From Chloroflexota bacterium (lineage in GTDB: Bacteria > Chloroflexota > UBA6077), in contig JAJYKO010000461.1 of the NCBI GenBank assembly GCA_021788565.1, forward strand, positions 1 to 5,410: a DNA stretch of 5,410 bases, in the 5' to 3' direction. The notes under the pieces are model-generated. The model was given only the letters and a program-made list of their open reading frames with translations, did no database searches and had not been told where the DNA came from. Below are positions 1 to 4,707 of this stretch, piece by piece (within the stretch, counting starts at the first letter, position 1; each line of letters opens with the position of its first letter). The translations under genes and the position numbers were made by a program.

Positions 1-332
1 GCCCACAGCTCCACGTCGGACTTCGTGTAGGCGACCACCGTCGGTTTGCCGGTCGTACCGCTGGAGCCGTGGACCCGGACGACCTGTTTCATTGGAACGG
101 CAAGCATTCCGAAGGGGTAGTTGTCCCGGAAGTCCGTCTTGTTCGTGAAGGGGAGCTTCGAAAGGTCGCTCAGGGAGCGGATGTCGTCGGGAGTGACGTT
201 GTGTTTCCGAAAGCTCTCACGGTAGAAAGGCACGTTCTCGTAGACGTCCCTCACCTTCTGCTGAAGCCGTTCCAGTTGAAGACTCTCCATCTCGCTGCGC
301 GAAAGCGTTTCGTGCTCTTTATCCCAGAACAT
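1..332 (-). CDS. paaK: Phenylacetate-CoA ligase, N-terminal part (cut by window edge)
   Basis: AMP-forming ligase that activates phenylacetate (or a related aryl acid) with ATP and CoA to the aryl-acetyl-CoA, in the cytoplasm. Only the first 110 codons are present; the family is usually about 430 residues. Residues 1-45 are the typical PaaK N-terminal helical part, with the family-like segment [11 protein letters not shown] at about 31-41. Residues 60-75 ([16 protein letters not shown]) are also typical, and the adenylate-forming phosphate loop SSGTTGKPT lies at about 90-98. The ATG at 332-330 is preceded on the minus strand by AAGGGGG (344-338) with a 5-base spacer, a good ribosome binding site. 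The gene follows iorB on the same strand after 173 bases, the common iorA-iorB-paaK order, which points to aryl-acid/aryl-CoA metabolism. No convincing own promoter was found in the spacer, so read-through from the iorA promoter is the simplest reading. Family call is firm; the exact aryl substrate is inferred. Confidence 0.93.
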   Translation of the reverse strand, partial: MFWDKEHETLSRSEMESLQLERLQQKVRDVYENVPFYRESFRKHNVTPDDIRSLSDLSKLPFTNKTDFRDNYPFGMLAVPMKQVVRVHGSSGTTGKPTVVAYTKSDVELW

Positions 333-349
333 CTAAACCCCCTTTTAAG

Positions 350-363
350 CTATCAGCGATCAG
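350..363. repeat. Two-unit heptamer repeat upstream of paaK
   Basis: On the minus strand this reads CTGATCG followed by CTGATAG, two near-identical 7-base units just upstream of the paaK ribosome binding site. Alone it would mean little. It has the same 7-base period as the longer arrays in iorA and iorB, though a different unit sequence. Confidence 0.4.
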
Positions 364-437
364 AAACCGCCCGTCTGTACCGCAGGCTTTGCACCCTTGA
401 CGCGCAGTAAGGGAGCCTGGCCTGAGAGCGCCCTTCT

Positions 438-493
438 GTAGCCTGCGCGTCCACGAGCGACGAGGCCACCCGCAGGCAAAAGTTTGCGGCTAC
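438..493. repeat. Imperfect palindromic element in the iorB-paaK spacer
   Basis: The ends are inverted (GTAGCC at 438-443, GGCTAC at 488-493), and inside them GCCTGCG (441-447) is perfectly complementary to CGCAGGC (471-477) around a 23-base loop. A third copy of the 7-mer, CGCAGGC at 381-387, lies nearer paaK and is also complementary to 441-447. The element is non-coding and has no T-run after either arm, so it does not look like an intrinsic terminator. The layout resembles dispersed REP-like palindromes, but only one copy can be seen here. Confidence 0.55.
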
Positions 494-501
494 GCCAACC
501 C

Positions 502-529
502 GGACTCAGAACTCAGCACCCAGAACTGC
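502..529. repeat. Heptanucleotide tandem array (4 units) at the iorB 3' end
   Basis: Four 7-base units start at 502, 509, 516 and 523. They read GGACTCA, GAACTCA, GCACCCA and GAACTGC on the plus strand. The array covers the last codons of iorB and its TGA stop (508-506), so the repeat supplies the stop codon. Its unit is close to the complement of the GTTCTGG units of the 1148-1182 array. Confidence 0.75.
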
Positions 530-1192
530 CGTCGCCGCCGCTTCTCTTCCCGCCTCCAGGGCTCGAACGTTCAGGCCCCGGTACTTCGCCGGCACTCGGC
601 GCTCGATGGTCGCCACCCACGCGTCCCAAGGGAGAGGCAGCAGCGAAGCGAGATACCCCAGGATCACGACGTTGAGAACCTTGGGGTTGCCCAGTCGAAC
701 CGATATCCCGGTGCCGTCCACGAGATCGATCCGCCTGCCCCGCGACTCGAAGCTCCGAACCACCTGCTCGTCGGTGGGATACTTCTCCGCCCCCGAGCTC
801 ACCGACAATGGGAACAGGGTGTAATCGTTGACGACCGCCACCCCGCCGGGGCGCAGGCTCGACGCCCACCTGGCTGCCTCCAGCTTCTCCAGCGCGATCA
901 GGTATTCCACGTTGCCGCTCTTCAGCAGCGGGGAACGCACCTCCGCGCCTATCCGCACCTGGCTCACGACGCTCCCCCCTCGCTGGGCCATCCCGAAGAC
1001 GTCGGACTTCTTCACGTCGAACCCGGCCTCCATGGCCGTCTCTGCCAGGAGGTCGCTCATCAACACTATCCCCTGCCCGCCGACCCCAGCCAGGATGAAG
1101 TCCAGCTTCGCGGGGGCCAGGGGATCGGGGTCGGGGGATAGGAATGAGTTCTGGGTTCTGGGTTCTGAGTTCTGGGTTCCCAGCTCTTTCAT
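506..1192 (-). CDS. iorB: Indolepyruvate ferredoxin oxidoreductase, beta subunit
   Basis: Small subunit of the IorAB enzyme, which oxidatively decarboxylates aryl-pyruvates (indolepyruvate, phenylpyruvate) to aryl-acetyl-CoA while reducing ferredoxin, in the cytoplasm. The 228 residues form one 2-oxoacid:ferredoxin oxidoreductase gamma-type domain. It has GVGGQG at about 36-41, the family signature MAQRGGSV at 68-75, and PKVLNVVILGYLA at about 170-182. The ATG at 1192-1190 overlaps the iorA stop (1191-1189) as ATGA, which fixes the start and implies translational coupling. An open frame continues upstream to 1390, but that is the iorA ferredoxin region in the wrong frame. Residues 2-28 precede the canonical domain (KLDFILAGVGGQG) and are largely encoded by a 7-bp tandem array, giving a near-repeated peptide (TQNSEPR, TQNSFLS). 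The last codons and the stop lie in another array. Family members usually run about 190-200 residues, so the excess is mostly repeat-derived. Confidence 0.95.
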   Translation of the reverse strand: MKELGTQNSEPRTQNSFLSPDPDPLAPAKLDFILAGVGGQGIVLMSDLLAETAMEAGFDVKKSDVFGMAQRGGSVVSQVRIGAEVRSPLLKSGNVEYLIALEKLEAARWASSLRPGGVAVVNDYTLFPLSVSSGAEKYPTDEQVVRSFESRGRRIDLVDGTGISVRLGNPKVLNVVILGYLASLLPLPWDAWVATIERRVPAKYRGLNVRALEAGREAAATAVLGAEF

Positions 1193-1245
1193 CGCTGTCT
1201 CTGGCCTCCGGTCCCCTGACCCCCGCCCCCCGATACCTGATCCCC
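1120..1245. repeat. Heptanucleotide array spanning the iorA/iorB junction
   Basis: Eighteen consecutive 7-base slots can be laid from 1120 to 1245 in one phase. Slots at 1148, 1155 and 1169 read GTTCTGG and that at 1162 GTTCTGA. Slots at 1120, 1127 and 1134 read GGGGATC, GGGGTCG and GGGGATA. Slots from 1197 to 1239 are G-started, C-rich units such as GTCCCCT (1211) and GATCCCC (1239). Only the two slots at 1183-1196, around the ATGA overlap, do not look repetitive, yet they take exactly 14 bases and so keep the phase. The array encodes the Gly/Gln-rich IorA tail and the IorB N-terminal extension. Confidence 0.75.
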
Positions 1246-3162
1246 CGTCCCGATTGCGTCCTTCGGGCATACCTGCGGGCACACCCCGCAGTCCGCTCCC
1301 ACGCAGATGCCGGACTCGATCTCGGCCTGGCCGTTTCTCAGGACTATCGCCGGGCACCCCGTCCGCAGACACGCGCCACATCCGTCGCACTTGTCGTGGT
1401 CCACCACGTACGCCTCGCCCGCGGCGCGCACCTGGAGGGCGCAGCTCCCCCGCGCGATTACCACGGAGGGCTCATCACGCTCGGCGCTATCGAGAAAGGC
1501 CGCCGTCAGCTCCTCCAGGTCGAACGCGTTCACGACCTTCACGTCGTCGACGCCGAGCGCGCGCACCACCTTCTCCAGGTCGACTGGGCGCGCCTCCCTC
1601 CCCTGCGCGGACCTGCCGGTCCCCGGGTGGTCCTGATGACCCGTCATAGCCGTCGTGGAGTTGTCCAGGATGATCGTCGTGAGCGTGCCCCCGTTGTACA
1701 CGACGTTCAGGAGTGAAGTCATCCCCGAGTGGAGGAAGGTGGAGTCGCCGATGACGGCCACCACCTTGTTTGGCAGCCCCGCCTTCTCCATCCCCATCGC
1801 GTTCCCTATGCTCGCGCCCATGCAGCCGCAGCTGTCCATGGCCAGCAGAGGGGGCATGACCCCCAGCGTGTAGCAGCCGATATCTCCGGCGATCACCACC
1901 CCGGAACGCTTCAGCCTCCTCAGCATCTGACCCTGAAGCGACTGCGTCCCGTTTCCCGTGCTCCGATAGAACCCCAGCTTTCTGAGGACGAAGAACGGCC
2001 CTGTGTGCGGACACCCCGGACACAGCACAGGCGGCCGCGGCGGAAGCGGCACCTCCTCCACGGCCGCGTACGGTTCCGAGCCCTCAGTCCTCAGTCCCCG
2101 GTCCCCAGTCCTTTCTCCAGGACTCTCGACCGACGACTGACCAGCGACGACTGCCAGCCTTCCCCTCATCGCCGACGGTTCCCGCAGCACCCCCGCCTTC
2201 TTGAAACCGCTCTCCACCCGCTCTAGCGAGAGCTCGCCCTCAATGGGGAAGTACCGCTTCCCCTCCACCTCTATACCCAGCGCCTTCACCGACTCCTCGA
2301 TGAAGGGATCCAGCTCCTCCACGACCAGCAGCCGGCTCACGTGGGCCGCGAAGCTCCGGATCAGATCGGACGGGAGCGGGTAGCCCATCCCCAGTTTGAG
2401 GAACGACGCCGCGGGCATCGCCTCCCGCGCATACTGGTAGGCGACTCCCGCCGAGATGACGCCCACGGAGCTATCCCTGATCTCTACCCAGTTGTGAACG
2501 AAGCTCTCGGCAAACTCGGCCAGCCGCTCCATCCGCTCCTCCACCGCAGGGTGCCGCCGCCGCGCATTGGCGGGGATCATCACGTACTTCTCGGGCTGGC
2601 GGACGAACGGCTGCAACTCTGCCCTCTCCGGAACGATCGTCTCATCGTATTGCACCACGGACTTGGAGTGGGACACCCGAGTGGTCGGCCGCAGCATGAC
2701 CGGCGTATCGAACTGCTCGCTTATGGAGAAGGCGATCCGAGCGAACTCGTACGCCTCCTGGCTGTCCGACGGCTCCAGGACCGGAACCTTGGCGAACCGC
2801 GCGTAATGCCTGTTGTCCTGCTCGTTCTGCGAGCTGTGCATCCCCGGGTCGTCGGCTGCCACTACCACGAGGCCGCCCTTGATCCCTGTGATCGAGGCCG
2901 CAAAGAAGGCATCGGCGGCGACGTTCAGCCCAACGTGCTTCATGGAGACGATTGAGCGCGCGCCGGCGTACGCGGCGCCCACCGCGACCTCCATCGCCAC
3001 CTTCTCGTTGGGTGCCCATTCAGCGTGCAGATCTGCCTGCCGTGCCAGAACCTCGAGGATTTCTGTGCTGGGGGTGCCTGGGTAGGCGGCGGCGACGGAG
3101 ACGCCCGCGTGATACGCGCCGAGGGCGATCGCCTCGTTTCCGGAGAGAAGGGCTTTCACCAA
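1189..3162 (-). CDS. iorA: Indolepyruvate ferredoxin oxidoreductase, alpha subunit
   Basis: Catalytic subunit of IorAB, using thiamine diphosphate and [4Fe-4S] clusters. From the TTG start it has 657 residues. The N-terminal 2-oxoacid oxidoreductase domain carries YPGTPSTEI (27-35), the VSMKHVGLNVAAD segment (73-85) and ADDPGMHSSQNEQDNR (103-118). The thiamine-binding domain follows, with CPGCPH (381-386), GDIGCYTLG (426-434), GDS (472-474) and DNSTTAMTGHQDHPGTG (500-516). The C-terminal ferredoxin domain has C592, C595, C598, C603 and C620, C625, C628, C632. TTG at 3162-3160 is chosen because AGGG (3173-3170) lies 7 bases before it and a strong promoter ends at 3199. The ATG at 3255 lies upstream of that promoter and would add 31 residues unlike the family. 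GTG at 3159 is a second option. Residues about 336-361, between the domains, and the C-terminal tail after about residue 639 are encoded by 7-bp repeats. Function is firm; the exact aryl-pyruvate preference is not visible. Confidence 0.96.
   Translation of the reverse strand: MVKALLSGNEAIALGAYHAGVSVAAAYPGTPSTEILEVLARQADLHAEWAPNEKVAMEVAVGAAYAGARSIVSMKHVGLNVAADAFFAASITGIKGGLVVVAADDPGMHSSQNEQDNRHYARFAKVPVLEPSDSQEAYEFARIAFSISEQFDTPVMLRPTTRVSHSKSVVQYDETIVPERAELQPFVRQPEKYVMIPANARRRHPAVEERMERLAEFAESFVHNWVEIRDSSVGVISAGVAYQYAREAMPAASFLKLGMGYPLPSDLIRSFAAHVSRLLVVEELDPFIEESVKALGIEVEGKRYFPIEGELSLERVESGFKKAGVLREPSAMRGRLAVVAGQSSVESPGERTGDRGLRTEGSEPYAAVEEVPLPPRPPVLCPGCPHTGPFFVLRKLGFYRSTGNGTQSLQGQMLRRLKRSGVVIAGDIGCYTLGVMPPLLAMDSCGCMGASIGNAMGMEKAGLPNKVVAVIGDSTFLHSGMTSLLNVVYNGGTLTTIILDNSTTAMTGHQDHPGTGRSAQGREARPVDLEKVVRALGVDDVKVVNAFDLEELTAAFLDSAERDEPSVVIARGSCALQVRAAGEAYVVDHDKCDGCGACLRTGCPAIVLRNGQAEIESGICVGADCGVCPQVCPKDAIGTGDQVSGGGGQGTGGQRQR
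2081..2157. repeat. Heptanucleotide array inside iorA, in the interdomain linker
   Basis: Eleven 7-base slots fit from 2081 to 2157. The clearest are CCCTCAG (2081), TCCTCAG (2088), TCCCCGG (2095) and TCCCCAG (2102). At the other end the segment repeats with a 14-base period (CGACGACTG at 2131-2139 and 2145-2153), which is twice 7. The middle slots are degenerate. The array is translated in frame as about 26 residues between the N-terminal domain and the CPGCPH thiamine-binding domain of IorA. On the coding strand the units resemble GGACTGA/GGACTGG. Confidence 0.75.
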
Positions 3163-3169
3163 TTCATTA

Positions 3170-3173
3170 CCCT
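3170..3173 (-). promoter_or_regulatory. Ribosome binding site deciding the iorA start
   Basis: Minus-strand AGGG lies 7 bases upstream of TTG (3162-3160). It is short, but it stands in the roughly 30-base leader downstream of the promoter. An ATG between them (3167-3165) is in another frame. Confidence 0.55.
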
Positions 3174-3198
3174 GGTTCAGATGGGAGGAGTGGGCACA

Positions 3199-3227
3199 AT
3201 TATAGGGGGCCAACTGAGAAACTACAA
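3199..3227 (-). promoter_or_regulatory. Sigma70-type promoter for the iorA-iorB(-paaK) operon
   Basis: On the minus strand TTGTAG (3227-3222) and a perfect TATAAT (3204-3199) are separated by exactly 17 bases. The expected transcription start is near 3192, giving a leader of about 30 bases before the TTG start of iorA. This AT-rich -10 box stands out in GC-rich surroundings. Activity is inferred from sequence only. Confidence 0.75.
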
Positions 3228-3271
3228 GCCTTTGGCGCGGCCCACCCGTCACCATCCCCTCGTCCCCTCCT

Positions 3272-3307
3272 TCCTATCGGTCCTATTGGTCTCATCCGTC
3301 CTATCCG
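3272..3307. repeat. 9-bp tandem array upstream of the LUD-domain gene
   Basis: Four 9-base units start at 3272, 3281, 3290 and 3299, reading TCCTATCGG, TCCTATTGG, TCTCATCCG and TCCTATCCG. Weaker units of the same length (TCCCCTCCT at 3263, TCCCCCGCG at 3308) may extend it. It lies in the divergent intergenic region between the iorA promoter and the GTG start at 3370, upstream of both coding regions. It is open in the LUD-gene frame but lies before the chosen start. Confidence 0.7.
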
Positions 3308-3369
3308 TCCCCCGCGTGGCATGGCTCTTGTTGAAGGAAATCCAGAAGCTTGAAGAGGAGGCATTTATC

Positions 3370-3987
3370 GTGAGCTTGGAACCACTCGATGCTGTGGCGC
3401 GCGACAGAGTGGAAAAAACCCTCGCGGCAGTAGAGCAGCGAGGATTTCACACCGTATTCGTGCCCAGTGGCAAAGCCGCTCTGGACACCCTGCTCGGAAT
3501 GATCCCCAAAGGCGCCGCCGTCGCGCACGGCACCTCCACCACCCTTCAGCAGATCGGTTTTGTGGACTACCTGAAGAGCCCCGATTCCGGCTACCGATAC
3601 CTCAACCCCCAGTGGCAGGCGGAGAACGACGCGACCCTGAGGAACCGCCTGCGTGGAAGGCTCTCCCTGGACTCCGACTACTTCCTGGGTAGCGTCCAGG
3701 CCATCTGTGAGACCGGCGAGGTCATAGGCGCCGATGCTTCCGGCAGCCGGCAGGCGTTCTACGTATTCGGCCCGCCCCACGTAATCTGGGTGGCAGGCAT
3801 CAACAAGCTGGTGACCACCCTCGAGGAGGGCATGAAGCGGGTTCGCGAGGTCGCCTTTCCCCAGGAGGATCAGCGCATGAAGCAGACCGGCGCGCCCGGC
3901 AGCTTCATCAGCAAGATGGTCATATACGAGCGGGAGCGGCCGGGCCGCACCACCCTGATTCTGGTGGGAGAAGCCCTCGGCTTCTGA
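3370..3987 (+). CDS. LUD-domain protein (LutC/YkgG-like lactate utilization family)
   Basis: A 205-residue stand-alone LUD-domain protein. The family includes LutC of the LutABC L-lactate oxidation system and many solo members of unknown role. Visible features are an amphipathic N-terminal helix region (about 1-25), a Rossmann-like stretch with VAHGTSTTLQQIGF (51-64), and the conserved core from SVQAICETGEVIGADASG (108-125) through YVFGPPHVIWVAGINKLV (131-148). The GTG at 3370 is chosen because AGGAGG (3356-3361) lies 8 bases upstream. The frame stays open back to 3025, but only across the intergenic region and the antisense of iorA. No LutA or LutB (Fe-S) partner is beside it; it is divergent from iorA and followed by 234 non-coding bases. 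A redox role linked to organic-acid use is possible, but the substrate cannot be read from the sequence. Confidence 0.88.
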   Translation: MSLEPLDAVARDRVEKTLAAVEQRGFHTVFVPSGKAALDTLLGMIPKGAAVAHGTSTTLQQIGFVDYLKSPDSGYRYLNPQWQAENDATLRNRLRGRLSLDSDYFLGSVQAICETGEVIGADASGSRQAFYVFGPPHVIWVAGINKLVTTLEEGMKRVREVAFPQEDQRMKQTGAPGSFISKMVIYERERPGRTTLILVGEALGF

Positions 3988-4061
3988 GGACGAAGACGAA
4001 CCTCGAAGCCGGCGGTGCCTCTGTAGACGCTACTCTCGCTCGCGTTTACGGAGATGGTCGG

Positions 4062-4090
4062 TTGACGTGGTTCAATAGGCCGCCTAGATG
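4062..4090 (+). promoter_or_regulatory. Possible promoter for the molybdenum hydroxylase operon
   Basis: TTGACG (4062-4067) and TAGATG (4085-4090) are separated by 17 bases. The -35 box matches consensus at five of six positions, but the -10 box at only three. Its position, with an expected start near 4097, puts the strong inverted repeat at 4103-4160 at the very 5' end of the transcript. Confidence 0.4.
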
Positions 4091-4102
4091 GGGCAACAGG
4101 GT

Positions 4103-4160
4103 GGGAGGGCGAGCCGCCTCGTCCGGGAAACAGGCGGCTCAGCAGGACCCTCGCCCTCCC
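4103..4160 (+). promoter_or_regulatory. Nested inverted repeat, candidate structured 5' leader
   Basis: GGGAGGGCGAG (4103-4113) is perfectly complementary to CTCGCCCTCCC (4150-4160). Inside, GAGCCGCCT (4111-4119) is perfectly complementary to AGGCGGCTC (4132-4140) around a 12-base loop. The GAG at 4111-4113 is shared, so it can join either stem. The element ends 61 bases before the start codon of the [2Fe-2S] subunit gene. No T-run follows, which argues against an intrinsic terminator at its 3' edge. It could be a regulatory RNA leader, a DNA-level palindrome, or a dispersed repeat. It fits no riboswitch class that I can confirm by eye. Confidence 0.55.
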
Positions 4161-4221
4161 CTCGTAACTGCGCTACATTGGGCCTGCCTGGATACTCCTG
4201 GCTTTAGCGGAGGTCGCAACG

Positions 4222-4707
4222 ATGCCGAAACCCTACACCCTTAACGTCAACGGCTCCGATCGCAAGGTGAGCGTGGATTCCGACCGGAGCCTCCTCAGCG
4301 TTCTTCGGGACGAGTTAGATCTCACTGGCAGCAAGTATGGCTGCGGCGAGGGCCAGTGCGGCGCCTGCACCGTGCTGCTGGACGGCGAGGCCACCGCTTC
4401 CTGCCAGACCAAGGTCGGCGAGGCCGAGGGGAAGCCCATCATCACCATCGAGGGTCTCGCCACCGATGGACGGCTCCATCCCCTCCAGCAGGCGTTCCTC
4501 GACAACGCGGCGATGCAGTGCGGCTACTGCACGCCCGGCATGATCGTGCGCGGCGTCGGGCTGCTGATGAAGAACCCCGACCCCAGCGAGGAGGAGATCC
4601 TTCAGCACATGGAGAAGAATATCTGCCGCTGCGGAACCTACCCCCGGATCGTCCGGGCCGTGCAGCAGGCAGCGGCCGCGCTGAAGAGCGCGGGAGGTGT
4701 GAGATGA
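4222..4707 (+). CDS. (2Fe-2S)-binding small subunit of a xanthine dehydrogenase-family molybdenum hydroxylase
   Basis: Electron-transfer subunit carrying two [2Fe-2S] clusters, which pass electrons from the molybdenum site of the large subunit to an external acceptor. It has 161 residues, the usual length for the separate small subunit. The N-terminal plant-ferredoxin-like domain has C41, C46, C49 (GCGEGQCGACTVLLDG) and C61. The C-terminal helical domain has C100 and C103 (QCGYCTPGM) and C135 and C137 (CRCGTYPRI). All eight ligands are present. The ATG has GGAGG (4209-4213) 8 bases upstream. Its stop overlaps the next start as ATGA (4704-4707), so the two subunits are translationally coupled. 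A nested inverted repeat lies in the upstream leader. The substrate cannot be decided from this subunit: relatives serve xanthine, nicotinate, isoquinoline, aldehyde and CO enzymes. Confidence 0.96.
   Translation: MPKPYTLNVNGSDRKVSVDSDRSLLSVLRDELDLTGSKYGCGEGQCGACTVLLDGEATASCQTKVGEAEGKPIITIEGLATDGRLHPLQQAFLDNAAMQCGYCTPGMIVRGVGLLMKNPDPSEEEILQHMEKNICRCGTYPRIVRAVQQAAAALKSAGGVR

Noticed and set aside
1120..1245. CRISPR array
   Set aside because: Units are 7 bases, directly adjacent and degenerate, with no spacers, and they lie within coding sequence.
1193..1390. Upstream extension of iorB to an ATG at 1390
   Set aside because: It is the antisense-free but wrong frame of the IorA ferredoxin domain. 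The ATGA overlap at 1189-1192 gives the start, and the extension resembles no IorB.
1144..1716. Long plus-strand reading frames opposite iorA and iorB (also 828-1649, 1729-2226, 2341-2955)
   Set aside because: They are antisense shadows of GC-rich genes, with Arg/Pro/His-rich products, no family resemblance and no ribosome binding site support.
3025..3369. N-terminal extension of the LUD-domain gene from ATG at 3025
   Set aside because: It would run antisense to iorA and across the divergent promoter region. A strong AGGAGG site precedes the GTG at 3370.
3969..3985. Hairpin AGAAGCC/GGCTTCT at the end of the LUD-domain gene, as a terminator
   Set aside because: The stem lies within the last codons with a 3-base loop and has no T-run after it; the sequence that follows is purine-rich.
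4103..4160. Assignment of the nested inverted repeat as a Moco riboswitch
   Set aside because: The gene context fits, but I could not match the conserved core of that class by eye, so it is left unclassified.
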